From: Globodera rostochiensis
Lineage: Eukaryota > Nematoda > Chromadorea > Rhabditida > Heteroderidae
Length of the DNA stretch: 64,000 bases
Direction: 5' to 3'
Assembly: GCA_018350325.1 (NCBI GenBank)
Contig: JAEVLN010000002.1
Coordinates: forward strand, 3,684,295 to 3,748,294
The number at the start of each line of letters is the position of its first letter. The stretch's first letter is position 1. The notes under the pieces are model-generated. The model saw only the letters and a list, made by a program, of their open reading frames with translations, did no database searches and had not been told where the DNA came from. The translations under genes were made by a program, and so were the position numbers. Shown here piece after piece: positions 1 through 21,179 of the stretch.

Positions 1-17
1 GCGGTGAAACGGAAAAA

Positions 18-8610
<8,593 letters not shown>

Positions 8611-9562
8611 TCAGAAAAATTCATAAAGTTTTTCTCAACTATTCCAGTTATCCCTTCGGGGGATTTTGCCCTTTTCAACGATATCCATCGATTTACGATC
8701 GATCATTATGAAGTCTTTAAGTCTCTTTTTATTGTTGTTATTATCCTATTCCTTTTCATTCATTCTCCTATAAATTGAAACTTTTTCCAAAAATTAATCT
8801 AAATAGGAAATGATTTTGTCAATTTCCAAAGACCAAACATAACAACCGCCCATTTGTATTTCCAATTTAAATAAAATATGGCAACTTTTTATGTAAATTT
8901 ATTTCTTGACCTTCCCCACCTCAAATTGGGTTTTTTCATTTTATGTTTTGTTGCTTTGTCCTGTCGCCAATTGTTCTCCAATGTCCCCCCCCCCCAACGC
9001 TTTCCCTTTCCCCAATGGCACAGATAAAGCGTTGAATTTATTTAATAAAATAATAATATATTTTTTATTCGCATTTTCTTTCCTTTCAATCCCAAAATTG
9101 TCCCGACCAGGGTCGTCCCATTTCCATTACAATTTCCCCATCCATTTTTGTTCATATTCCAACAATTGTGAATGTATAATTAATAATAATAATAATAATA
9201 ATATTTTCATAAATTGGTCATCCAACGCTCTCACAAAATGAAGTCGAAAGTTTTCTCGAAGCAATAAAATATCGAAGAATTATCTTTAAAGGACTAAACT
9301 TTCGGCGCCCAATTCCCTCCGAGGAAATTTGTTGGTAAAAATTGGTTTTGAATAAGCGCTGATTAATATAGACAAAATATTCCTTTTTCAATTTATTCAT
9401 TAAAGCAATCAAATCGAATGCGATCGATAAAAATGCCAAACTAACGAAAAATAGAAAACTAAATAATGGCAAATATTACACGTATCACAACAATGGCATT
9501 TTAGGGGACGCTAAAAGCTTCTAAAAAGCGCGAAATTCGTAAGCATTTCCATCAGAGCAGAA
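8611..9562. other. Intergenic, no gene seen
   Basis: AT-rich DNA following the SoxD stop codon, with a possible poly(A) signal AATAAA near 8870, a short poly-C run near 8990 and a TAA/AAT microsatellite near 9182-9200. The short reading frames here have no coding character that I can support. Confidence 0.6.
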
Positions 9563-10070
9563 TCATGCCAATTTGGCCGTTGACCGCTGCAGAAGAGCCA
9601 AGCGCTTTCTGCGACCGCAACCGCCTCCTCCACCGCCGCAACCGCACCCGCAACCGCAACCGCCTCCTCCACCGCCGCAACCGCACCCGCCGCCGCCGCC
9701 TCCGCCTTTTAAACGTAAATTTACCGATTGTTAATGTTAGCGTCATTTGACTGTGTTTAGTTAGTGATCAGGCTTTTTAGGATTGGGTCCCGATCGTTAA
9801 TTCAAAATCGACCGATCGAATCAATCATTTTGAGAGCTTTGGTCGCCTACCGTATCCTCCCCCGCCGCAACCGCCACAGCTAACAACGATTGGACCACCG
9901 CCTCGACAACAACCGCCACAGCATGGAGGAGGAGAACAGCACGGAGCAGGAGAACAACATGGGGAAGGAGGACAGCAGCAGCAAGAGCTCTTACCGGTAA
10001 GGCAGGCATTCGCTAACGGAAGAAGTGCAAGAAGCACCGGCAGAAGGGGCAGCAGCAAAATGAAGCGCAT
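9563..10070 (-). CDS. Secreted Cys/Pro/Gly-rich protein, 120 aa
   Basis: Two exons on the minus strand, 10070-9851 and 9705-9563, joined in phase across a 145-base intron (donor G|GTAGGC, acceptor TTTAAAAG|GC). The first 22 residues (MRFILLLPLLPVLLALLPLA then NA) form a clear signal peptide. The mature part begins with Cys/Pro pairs (CCCCPPSPCCSPAPCC), continues as a Gly-rich region (GGCGGGGYG), then becomes alternating Gly and Cys (GCGCGCG), and ends in a basic tail RRKRLALLQRSTAKLA. Cys-Gly-rich secreted proteins of this kind occur in nematode cuticle-related and gland secretions. I cannot assign a family; a ground-like (Grl) N-terminus is possible but the Grl domain itself is not visible. 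RRKR is a possible furin-type site. Confidence in the gene model is high, in function low. Confidence 0.75.
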
Positions 10071-10458
10071 TTTGGAAGAATAAATTGTAAGAAAATTTGG
10101 GCTCAGCGGAGGTGGAGGAATGAGGACGAAAGGATTCGATTCGATTGATGTCAGTGAAGTAGGGGATAGGGCTTAAATAGTCCCAGAATTAATGGCAATT
10201 CTGACCGAACAAATGGTGACCAACTGCTTTAACTGAGCTCGAACTGGTTATCCGATCAATCAGATGTGATCAATCATCGCAACACGACGACGACGGAAAT
10301 TATTGCGTGAACATGACCCCCAGGGCATGGATTTTTGGCGCTTTTTATTTGTTCGCAATTAAAAAAAGAAACAACAGCAAAGTTGCCATGGGGGGGGGAG
10401 TGGTGGAAGCCGGTTTATCAGACAGAAAGACAGACAGACGAAGATTGGGTTTTGGGGC

Positions 10459-10925
10459 TTTTGGGTTCAGGGTCCTACAATCATTAGCATTAGCATCCCG
10501 AGGCGTTCAGGGTCCTACAATCATTAGCATTAGCATCCCGAGGCGTTCAGGGTCCTACAATCATTAGCATTAGCATCCCGAGGCGTTCATCATTAGCATT
10601 AGCATCCCGAGGCGTTCAGGGTCCTACAATCATTAGCATTAGCATCCCGAGGCGTTCATCATTAGCATTAGCATCCCGAGGCGTTCAGGGTCCTACAATC
10701 ATTAGCATTAGCATCCCGAGGCGTTCAGGGTCCTACAATCATTAGCATTAGCATCCTGAGGCGTTCAGGGTCCTACAATCATTAGCATTAGCATCCTGAG
10801 GCGTTCAGTGTCCTACGATCATTAGCATTAGCATCCTGAGGCGTTCAGGGTCCTACAATCATTAGCATTAGCATCCTGAGGCGTTCAGGGTCCTACGATC
10901 ATTAGCATTACATCCTGAGGCGTAT
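10459..10925 (+). repeat. 40-bp intergenic tandem array
   Basis: About eleven copies of a 40-base unit (GCGTTCAGGGTCCTACAATC followed by ATTAGCATTAGCATCCCGAG). Two copies lack the GGGTCCTACAAT segment, and CCCGAG becomes CCTGAG in the right half. Unlike the other arrays it is not tied to a gene model I can see. The rest of 10071-11057 holds no gene that I can support. Confidence 0.9.
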
Positions 10926-11057
10926 TAGTAACCGGCTGCTCCCCATTTTATGTTCCAAACGCATTTTAAATTGGTATTTGCCAGTTAACTTTACGTTTTA
11001 ATTGGCCAAATTATTTTATTCCGACAAAATTTGTATTGAAAGTATCGTTTTTAGTTT

Positions 11058-12654
11058 TTATTCTTTTTGGTCTTTGACGAGCACAACGGAGGCATTTTCA
11101 CCGAATTGCGTACTTTCCGTCCGCCACGCGTTTTGCTCGCGTCGGTCGAGCAGAAACACAACCAGCGAAAGGAGGGCGAGTTGTATCAGAAAGACGAGCA
11201 GAGAGCCGACGAACAGCCATTTCCATGCGAAATGATTTCTGAAAGTTCCATTCAAAAGGGCCGGGGGCAAATTGTAACAATTTCTTATAATTAATTAATC
11301 AATTAAAAAGCACTTTCACTGACAAATGAACTTCTTCAAAGTCCGTATTTTAGGGGCCGGGGGCAATTTCTTATAATTAAATTAATCAATTAAAAGCACT
11401 TTCACTGACAAATGAACTTCTTCAAAGTCCGTATTTTAGGGGCCGGGGGCAATTTCTTATAATTAAATTAATCAATTAAAAGCACTTTCACTGACAAATG
11501 AACTTCTTCAAAGTCCGTATTTTAGGGGCCGGGGGCAATTTCTTATAATTAAATTAATCAATTAAAAAGCACTTTCACTGACAAATGAACTTCTTCAAAG
11601 TCCGTATTTTAGGGGCCGGGGGCAATTTCTTATAATTAAATTAATCAATTAAAAGCACTTTCACTGACAAATGAACTTCTTCAAAGTCCGTATTTTAGGG
11701 GCCGGGGGCAATTTCTTATAATTAAATTAATCAATTAAAAAGCACTTTCACTGACAAATGAACTTCTTCAAAGTCCGTATTTTACCGTTCGCACGGCCGG
11801 GGACAATCAAAGCGAAGAAATGGCGGCGGTCCGTTCAATTGGCCGTTGCCGTTGTTGTAATAGTGCAGCAATTTGTTCACCAGAGGGCGCACACTGCCCA
11901 TAATGGCAGGCGAAATTCTCTCAAAAACTGCGGGGGCATTTTTCTTAAATTTTAAAAATATGAAAAAAGTTTAATTCATTTCAGAAAATTACCCAATCGT
12001 TGGCATCGGCGACAATTTGTCCCCGGGGCAATTGCATAAATCGCTGCAAGGAATCGCTAATCAGCTGCTCATAATTTACCGCCGATCGAGGCTGATCACT
12101 TCGACTGATCAGCCAGAGTATTCTGTTAGTCTGGCCAAATTTTTAAGGCTTTCTCACGAAATTGTCCAAATGCCCTCACTTCGACCAAAATTGTGCGTCT
12201 CAACATTCCGATCAACATTTGCTCGTAGAATGTCAACGAGTCGTTCCTGAAATTATTCTTCACATTTATTTTATGAAAATCCTTCAAAATGATTTTGTAA
12301 AAATAATAATATTTTGAAGCAAAATGACCAGCATTTTGCAGCATTTGGGTCGCTAATGGAACAGCGGTGCCGGCACGTCCGTGCCATTCGGCTCGAGTAA
12401 GCCAAAAGTTGAAGCTTATCGCCGTCGCCCAGCGAACCAAAATCGCCTTCTTCGACGGCAATATCGTTTTGTCCCTCTTCGACTAGCAGAGATTCGAACA
12501 TTTTCGGCACATTTTGCTGTGGGGACGTCGAAAGTGCCATTGTCACCGGAGTGTAAATGACGAAGAGAAGAAAAAATGGCAAAAATAATATAAACGAAAA
12601 TGAAATAGGCATTAAAAAACGACGACCAATCAAATTGGTTCTCCGTTTTTGCAT
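11058..12654 (-). CDS. Two-transmembrane protein of unknown family, 276 aa
   Basis: Five minus-strand exons close in phase: 12654-12329, 12246-12180, 12091-11993, 11943-11786, 11238-11058. The 12180 end (GAA|GTGAGG) is the least certain junction. The ATG follows a TTATTTTTCAG site that could be a trans-splice acceptor. One hydrophobic segment lies near residues 14-32 (PISFSFILFLPFFLLFVIY) and one near the C-terminus (WLFVGSLLVFLIQLALLSLV). Between them is a loop of about 170 residues with four Cys near residues 98-110 (ARTCRHRCSISDPNAAKCW) and a CPRPC motif. The topology would be a large extracytoplasmic loop with short cytosolic ends. I do not recognise the family. Confidence 0.7.
11290..11785 (-). 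repeat. 86-bp tandem array in the last intron of the two-TM gene
   Basis: About five to six copies of an 86-87 base unit occupy most of the intron 11239-11785. Read on the minus strand, the donor region (CCCCGGCC...GGTAAAATACGGAC) is echoed in each unit as CCCCGGCCCCTAAAATACGG. The unit therefore spans the exon-intron border, although the inner copies have lost the GT. Confidence 0.85.
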
Positions 12655-13861
12655 TGCTCCACCGAAAATAATTAAATTCACAAAACTCTGAAAAATAAAT
12701 GAAATTTTGTTTTAATAATAACAAAGATAATAAATTATTATTCGGTTGGAATAAGTTTTTTTGGATGATAAAAAAGATTGGGGGGGGATTATATAATTTT
12801 GGTGGTTGGTTGTTTTGATTATTGTTGAATCCGTCCCCCCCCCCCCCCCCGTTCATTACCGCCGACAACGACGATCATTGGGGCGGGTGGAAGAAAACGT
12901 TTTTAATTCTTTTTTAAATTAAAATTATTTACACTAAAAATGTCAAAATGTGCACAGAGTTTGCCCAAATCAATAGGGGGGGGGGGGGGGCTGAATAAAG
13001 AAGCTTATCATTTTGTTTTAAAATATGAGGCAAATTGGTCGATAAATAAATAAATAATAATTTTTTGAATGAATTTGACTGACTCGACTAACATAATCAA
13101 TTTATTCATCAAAATGATAAGACTAAAAAAGTTGCTCAACTTTTTCTCTTTCACTAATTAATTGTTTCCTCAAAGTATTTTTAAATGAATAAATAATAAA
13201 ATGATTTTTAATTGAATTAATTTATGATAAGTAAAAAGAGAAGCATTTTAAGTTTATTTATTGGCCGGTCACTGTTCAAATAATGCAAACAAAAGCCCAA
13301 TAATCCATCGCTCTTCAGATAAGCCGGCTTTTCAACATTCGATTTTCTATTTTTGTTTGATTTGTCTTTAATTAGTAAGTTTAATTTGATTCAATCAAAG
13401 CATTACTTTCGGTGATTTCAGAAATTTTAGTAAATAATTAAAAGTCTTTGGTCAAAAATATGAAATATTTTCCAAAACAGAATTTAGGCCAAACTCCGTT
13501 AAAGCATTATAAATTTGTTACTGAAACAGCTCAAACGATAAAAGTAAGCATTTTAATTGTAATTATCGAAATAGAAATCCAAACAATCAGCAAAGAATAA
13601 AATTCATTTTTTGAATAAGGACATTTTTGTAAATCCTCCAAATTTCCGCCAATTAACTAGACTCCCGGTTTGATTCAAATCTTTCAATGATCGGCAACTG
13701 ATTATTCACTGATCACTTATTTAATTTCATTATAATGTTGTTAATCTTTCATTATGAGTGTATTTGTCTGAATATGCAAAACATATCAAAAATGCAACAA
13801 AATAAGCCCGAACATATCAATAAATGCGCCAAAACCGATCATTAACTGACCCATCGGCTGA
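12655..13861. other. AT-rich intergenic region, no gene seen
   Basis: Very AT-rich sequence with poly-G/poly-C runs near 12781, 12835 and 12976. It lies between the 5' end of the two-TM gene and the 3' end of the kinase-like gene, both on the minus strand, so it should hold the promoter of the former. No motif stands out. Confidence 0.5.
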
Positions 13862-15409
13862 TCACAGCTCATCCAATTCTTGCAGGACGTCCTGCAGCGA
13901 AAATTCGTCGTCGTGCAGTGACTTAACCGCCGCGCAGTCGGGCACCGCCGCGCTCACCGACGGCCCGCACTTTTGCGCGTCAAAACAGCAAGCCCAGCCC
14001 ATGTCAATTACTTTCACGGTCAATTTGGCGTTTTCGCCTCCGGTCTCGGCATTATCACAGCGCTGGCTGTGGTTGACAAGTGGCGGAAGCGGGAAAATCA
14101 TCGCATTGTCCTTGTGCAAGTCGCGGTGGGCGATGCCTGCGCAGCAAAAAGTGATCAGAAAAACAGAAGACTGACTGATCGGATAGATTCAAGGATGGGA
14201 TTCTGTTCCGTGTTGAATTTGGCGATTCCGTGTTCCGTTTCCGTATTTTGGAAAAAATGCGACCCTAATGATGGCATAAATATTGTGATGGATAATAAAG
14301 TGATCGGATTTTTGTTGATGACGCGATTATCAACGCCATTCAATGCAAATGCGTGAGTTGTTCACAAATGATTACCGTTTTCGTGCAGTTCGTCCAATGC
14401 CTTTTTGATCAGAGTTTTGGTCAACTCCAAAGACAATGCCCCCCGCCCCCCTCCGGCGCCTCCACTTCTCTTCAGCCCCCGCAAATAATGTTCAACATCG
14501 TCGCTGCCCAACTCTTCCACCAATGTAATTTCGTTACAATTGTCGCCAATACTTTCGCTTCCGCTGCTGTTGGTGTTGGTGTTCTCGGCTTAAATGCTTT
14601 TTAATTCTTTCAGCGATCACAGCCCTTTTTACCGTCGACGACATTTCGTTTTCGACGTTTTTCGCTTCCGATTATAACCGTCCGAATAAAATCGGACATC
14701 ACAGCGCCCTCTGTGCACGGCTGGCCTCTTTTGATTTGGCTGTTATTTAAATTAAATCAAAAGGCTCCTCAGACTTTTTCCCTTTTTTAATTACAAATCT
14801 TCCAACGGCACAATGTGCGGTGCCACGCCGCTCATCCGCTGCAACACTTTCATTTCGCGCGTGCATTTGCTCAACCGCGTCGGGTCCTCCACGCACGTTT
14901 TGACCGCCACGCATCGGCCAAGCGGCAGGGAAAAGGCATGCTCAACCTGAAACAACGAAAGTATTGTGTCCGGTACACGCACATTTATTGTCTTAACCCC
15001 GGGTTTAGTCTTCTGGTAACTTGGTGAAAAGTTAAAAGCAAGGTAAATCGGATTTTTTGTCTTCTCTAAAAAAAAGAAGGAAATGAGCAAAATTGGATTT
15101 TGCAATTACAAAAGACGTGAATAAATGTAGCAGAAAAAATGGAGATTTTAATGCCTTTTTTTGACTATTTTTAGTGTCTAAAATGCGGCCTTTAATAATA
15201 AAGTTAAATTATAATTAAAATAAAATTTGATATTTTATCAAATGATTAATTAAATGGTTTTTAAAATGCGACCTTTCCGTCCAATCCGTCGCCCAGCGGC
15301 ACAAACGTGTCGTATTTTTTGCCGGCAATGATTCGTGTCGCAGTCAAATTTCGTAAATGTTTACCGCATTGGCACCTCTGAACTTTTGGCGAAGCCCCGG
15401 GGGGAGAGA
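13862..15409 (-). CDS. Short protein-kinase-like protein, 5' end incomplete
   Basis: Six minus-strand exons in phase: about 15409-15273, 14946-14795, 14739-14633, 14588-14376, 14136-13862. Kinase landmarks run in order: a weak glycine loop (FVPLGDGLDGK), the beta-3 lysine in CVAVKTC, an alpha-C-like stretch (TREMKVLQRM), a long basic/acidic insert with GSDDVEHYLRGL, alpha-E KKALDELHENG, the catalytic loop IAHRDLHKDN, and VIDMGWA where DFG is expected. The protein stops about 50 residues later (QDVLQELDEL) with no APE motif and no C-lobe helices F-I. The HRDLH..N and D of DMG are kept, so catalysis is not excluded, but the short C-lobe is atypical. The first coding exon was not found. It could be a truncated paralogue. 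Confidence 0.72.
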
Positions 15410-15540
15410 CTGAATTAAATTAAATTGAATTGATTGTTTTTATTATTATTATTTATATTCATTTAATGAACACTTGGAGTCGGGGGGGGGGAGACTGAAT
15501 TAAATTGAATTGAATTTATTGTTTTTATTATTATTATTAA
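15393..15540 (-). repeat. Two-copy duplication around a 3' splice acceptor of the kinase-like gene
   Basis: Segments near 15400-15455 and 15485-15540 share GGGGGGAGA(GA)CTGAATTAAATT and a TTTTTATTATTATTATT tail. On the minus strand both read AATTTAATTCAG|TCTC followed by poly-C, so the acceptor of the first recognised exon is present twice. Beyond this, 15410-16700 is AT-rich with no gene seen. Confidence 0.6.
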
Positions 15541-16720
15541 TTTAATTACTTTGTCCTTCGAATTTGTTGGCAAGTGAAGCAGCGGAAATGAACGAACAAA
15601 GGTTTAAGCAGGAAAAATAAAATAAATAAATCAGTAAAATGTTTTTCATTCAAATTTTAACCTAAATTAAATTAAAATTAATTTCTTTTACTGAATAAAA
15701 GAAAAAAGAAATGTTTCTTTCGAGAACATTCAAAAAAAGATTAAAAAGGTGCAAATTAATTCGCCGTTACCAATCAATTTTCCGCTTCTTTTTGATCATC
15801 GCCCGCGCTTATGGAGAAATAAATATATTTTGTACGTAAAATCAGCCAAATTAACGCCAAAATGTTCGTTGTTTGTGCTTTGGAATGGATGGACGAAAAT
15901 ATTCGCCCAATTTAATTAGCCAATTTTGCAGAAACAATTAAATGATGCCATCAAAATATCACTGGAAGTCCCCCAATTCTTTTGGCACTTAATCTCTCAA
16001 AAACAATAAACAAACAAAACTGAAATCATCTCCTCTTGCTTTTTCAGCATAATTTGTTAAAACAATTAATTTCCCATTGTGCTAAAATCATAATTAATTT
16101 AATTTTGCATTTTAATTAACGTCGCCGAAACAGCAGCAAACAATGTTTAGACCCTTTGATTTCAAGATTGATCAGCTGAAAGCATTTTGAGCCTGAATCC
16201 ATTTGGACCCAAAAACATATTAAAACTTTTAATTTGCACATTTTGTCAGAAAATTCACATTTTATTCATTTAAGCATATATTATAAATTTCTTTTTTTAA
16301 TGCAATTAATAGCGGAAATGGAACTAACATAAATCGGGGGGGGGGGGCTATGCGAAAAAAATTATCGATAAATAAATGCAATGAATTTATTAGATTAATA
16401 TTTAAACTGTTTATAGTTTTATAAATATTCAGTTTAGGAATAATATTAAATATTTTTATTAAAAACATTAAAAAACAATGCCCTCCAAAATAATGCCTAT
16501 TTTGTGCCTTCAGTTTATCCATCACTCGCCTTCCACGGGGGCGATGTTAGCAAACGTATTAAATACTAATTAATTCATCAATTAATTAAAAAGTTAACTT
16601 AATTTTTATTAATAACTTTAATCCTGTGTATTTTTAGCTAAAAAGCTAAATTTACGATATTTTATTGGAAATATAAAATTTACTGATTTAATAGTTTAAA
16701 TATTTAAAACATTTCAGACA

Positions 16721-17220
16721 TTTTTGCGGTTCGGCACGCTTACAATGAATATTGTATGCTTTTGCGGCCGTTTGAAGTTTTAGACAATTTTTACGTCAAA
16801 TATTTTTCATCCAATGAAAATGAAATGTTGGCAACAAAAATAATAATTCATTCGCACATTTTAATGCTTAAAAGGAAAATTGAGCAACTCAAAGAGAAAA
16901 TGCCGAAAAGTAAATTCGATCAGTTGAACTACGATATTGAACAATCGAAAATTATTTGAATAAATAATTTCAAATAAATTAAACGCACGGCGCTTTTCAG
17001 TTTATTCGTACAAACATTTTTTGAATTTAAAATGGGCACTTTTAACCTCAATCGATTCTATTCGTTGGCGTTGTGTCATATTTTGCAGATTAAATTCGAT
17101 TTGTTCAAAGCTGTAAATGAAACCAATGATGAGGGTCCAAAATGCGATGATCAGAACAAAGTTTTGAATACTTTCATCGAAAATTTTGATCAAATTTCGG
17201 AATGGATCTTAGCGATTTGA
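16721..17220 (+). CDS. Possible upstream exons of the interrupted gene
   Basis: Two open stretches each follow a good acceptor. The first follows TTTCAG at about 16720 (IFAVRHAYNEYCMLLRPFEV..., rich in Lys/Glu, helical). The second follows CTTTTCAG at about 17001 (VQTFFEFKMGTFNLNR...FIENFDQISEWILAI). The second ends in a stop at 17218-17220, one frame away from the exon that starts with ATG 17202. They may belong to the gene described next, with a frameshift, or to a separate small gene. I do not recognise them. Confidence 0.3.
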
Positions 17221-17376
17221 TGCGTTTTTGGCCCAAACGACCAAAACTCGTGGCATTTTTAAAGTAATTTTTGGTTTTTGTTTTCTTTTAAATTGGCATT
17301 TTAAGGGATGCCGTGCAAAAGGGCGAAGAGGGCGCACTTAGGGCGATCCGAATGAAATTTGCAGGCGTGCTCACGG

Positions 17377-20300
17377 ATATCCGGATATCCGCGGATATAT
17401 CCGGATATGGACGGATAACGGATATGGTTTTTCGGATATATCCGGATACGGACGGATAATGGATATGGTTTTTCGGATATATCCAGATACGGACGGATAA
17501 CGGATATGGGTTTTCGGATATATCCAGATACGGACGGATAACGGATATGGGTTTTCGGATATATCCAGATACGGACGGATAATGGATATGGTTTTTCGGA
17601 TATATCCAGATACGGACGGATAACGGATATGGGTTTTCGGATATATCCAGATACGGACGGATAACGGATATGGGTTTTCGGATATATCCAGATACGGACG
17701 GATAACGGACATGGTTTTTCGGATATATCCGGATATGGACGGATAACGGATATGGTTTTTCGGATATATCCAGATACGGACGGATAACGGATATGGGTTT
17801 TCGGATATATCCAGATACGGACGGATAACGGATATGGGTTTTCGGATATATCCAGATACGGACGGATAACGGATATGGTTTTTCGGATATATCCAGATAC
17901 GGACGGATAACGGATATGGGTTTTCGGATATATCCAGATACGGACGGATAACGGATATGGGTTTTCGGATATATCCAGATACGGACGGATAACGGATATG
18001 GTTTTTCGGATATATCCAGATACGGACGGATAACGGATATGGGTTTTCGGATATATCCAGATACGGACGGATAACGGATATGGGTTTTCGGATATATCCA
18101 GATACGGACGGATAACGGATATGGTTTTTCGGATATATCCGGATATGGACGGATAACGGATATGGTTTTTCGGATATATCCGGATATGGACGGATAACGG
18201 ATATGGGTTTTCGGATATATCCAGATACGGACGGATAACGGATATGGGTTTTCGGATATATCCAGATACGGACGGATAACGGATATGGTTTTTCGGATAT
18301 ATCCGGATACGGACGGATAACGGATATGGTTTTTCGGATATATCCGGATATGGACGGATAACGGATATGGTTTTTCGGATATATCCGGATATGGACGGAT
18401 AACGGATATGGTTTTTCGGATATATCCAGATACGGACGGATAACGGATATGGGTTTTCGGATATATCCAGATACGGACGGATAACGGATATGGGTTTTCG
18501 GATATATCCAGATACGGACGGATAACGGATATGGGTTTTCGGATATATCCAGATACGGACGGATAACGGATATGGGTTTTCGGATATATCCAGATACGGA
18601 CGGATAACGGATATGGGTTTTCGGATATATCCAGATACGGACGGATAACGGATATGGTTTTTCGGATATATCCGGATACGGACGGATAACGGATATGGGT
18701 TTTCGGATATATCCAGATACGGACGGATAACGGATATGGGTTTTCGGATATATCCAGATACGGACGGATAACGGATATGGGTTTTCGGATATATCCAGAT
18801 ACGGACGGATAACGGATATGGTTTTTCGGATATATCCGGATATGGACGGATAACGGATATGGTTTTTCGGATATATCCGGATATGGACGGATAACGGATA
18901 TGGTTTTTCGGATATATCCAGATACGGACGGATAACGGATATGGGTTTTCGGATATATCCAGATACGGACGGATAACGGATATGGGTTTTCGGATATATC
19001 CAGATACGGACGGATAACGGATATGGTTTTTCGGATATATCCAGATACGGACGGATAACGGATATGGGTTTTCGGATATATCCAGATACCGGAGGATAAC
19101 GGATATGGGTTTTTCGGATATATCCAGATACGGACGGATAACGGATATGGGTTTTCGGATATATCCAGATACGGACGGATAACGGATATGGGTTTTCGGA
19201 TATATCCAGATCGGACGGATAACGGATATGGTTTTTCGGATATATCCAGATACGGACGGATAACGGATATGGTTTTCGGATATATCCAGATACGGACGGA
19301 TAACGGATATGGGTTTTTCGGATATATCCGATATGGACGGATAACGGATATGGTTTTTCGGATATATCCGATACGGACGGATAACGGAATGGTTTTTCGG
19401 ATTATCCAGATACGGACGGATAACGGATATGGGTTTTCGGATATATCCAGATACGGACGGATAACGGATATGGTTTTTCGGATATATCCAGATACGGACG
19501 GATAACGGATATGGGTTTTCGGATATATCCAGATACGGACGGATAACGGATATGGGTTTTCGGATATATCCAGATACGGACGGATAACGGATATGGGTTT
19601 TCGGATATATCCAGATACGGACGGATAACGGATATGGGTTTTCGGATATATCCAGATACGGACGGATAACGGATATGGTTTTTCGGATATACCCGGATAC
19701 GGACGGATAACGGATATGGGTTTTCGGATATATCCAGATACGGACGGATAACGGATATGGTTTTTCGGATATATCCGGATATGGACGGATAACGGATATG
19801 GTTTTTCGGATATATCCGGATATGGACGGATAACGGATATGGTTTTTCGGATATATCCGGATATGGACGGATAACGGATATGGGTTTTCGGATATATCCA
19901 GATACGGACGGATAACGGATATGGTTTTTCGGATATATCCGGATATGGACGGATAACGGATATGGTTTTTCGGATATATCCGGATATGGACGGATAACGG
20001 ATATGGTTTTTCGGATATATCCGGATATGGACGGATAACGGATATGGTTTTTCGGATATATCCGGATATGGACGGATAACGGATATGGTTTTTCGGATAT
20101 ATCCGGATATGGACGGATAACGGATATGGTTTTTCGGATATATCCGGATATGGACGGATAACGGATATGGTTTTTCGGATATATCCAGATACGGACGGAT
20201 AACGGATATGGTTTTTCGGATATATCCGGATATGGACGGATAACGGATATGGTTTTTCGGATATATCCGGATATGGACGGATAACGGATATGGTTTTTCG

Positions 20301-20655
20301 GATATATCCAGATACGGACGGATAACGGATATGGTTTTTCGGATATATCCGGATATGGACGGATAACGGATATGGTTTTTCGGATATATCCGGATATGGA
20401 CGGATAACGGATATGGTTTTTCGGATATATCCGGATATGGACGGATAACGGATATGGTTTTTCGGATATATCCGGATATGGACGGATAACGGATATGGTT
20501 TTTCGGATATATCCGGATATGGACGGATAACGGATATGGTTTTTCGGATATATCCAGATACGGACGGATATGGTTTTTCGGATATATCCGGATATGGACG
20601 GATAACGGATATGGTTTTTCGGATATATCCGGATACGGACGGATGACGGATATGA
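17377..20655 (-). repeat. 41-bp satellite, about 80 copies
   Basis: Unit GGATATATCC(A/G)GATA(C/T)GGAC followed by GGATAACGGATATGG(G/T)TTTTC, 41 bases. Because 3 x 41 is a multiple of three, all three phases of the unit can stay open, and a stop-free 1131-codon frame results on the minus strand; I regard it as non-coding. Two unit types (ending CCAGATAC and CCGGATAT) alternate in blocks, giving higher-order structure. A run at about 19085-19400 has many single-base deletions. Confidence 0.95.
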
Positions 20656-21179
20656 CCTTAATATCCGCGGATATCCGTCGCATCCACTGTTTTTTTACTG
20701 CTGAAGGAAAATTTATTAAAACGAAATCAGACTTAAAAAAATTTTAAGCATTTACATAAATTAGTTAATTTTAGAACTCAATTACCTAAAAATTGGACGA
20801 TTTTTCTTAGCATAAGTCTTTAAATATTCAATTTTTCTTTCGACGGCGCCTATCGGCACCGCCGACCTCCCACCCCACAGCAGTAAAGCAGAATTTTCAA
20901 AAAATTTTTGAAATTTTTTTAACAAATAATGTTAAAAATTCTTACCGAAAATTTTTTTTGGAAAAAATGATTAACAAACAATCAAAAGTTCAATCTTTTC
21001 ATTTAAAATTTTCGTGTTAAGCTCAGCATATTAATTTCGATTTAATTTTAATTAGACGATAACGCGATCGGAAAAAATTCGCTTTGAAAAATCATTTTTT
21101 CGAACTTTGGAGAAAACTTTAGTGATTTTTAAATAATGCGGATATCCGCGGACATCCGCCAAACCAAGGTCACGGCCGT

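Noticed and set aside
17288..20683. 1131-codon frame on the minus strand
   Set aside because: It is generated by the 41-bp satellite; no start context, no domain, composition purely that of the repeat, and it lies inside a transposon.
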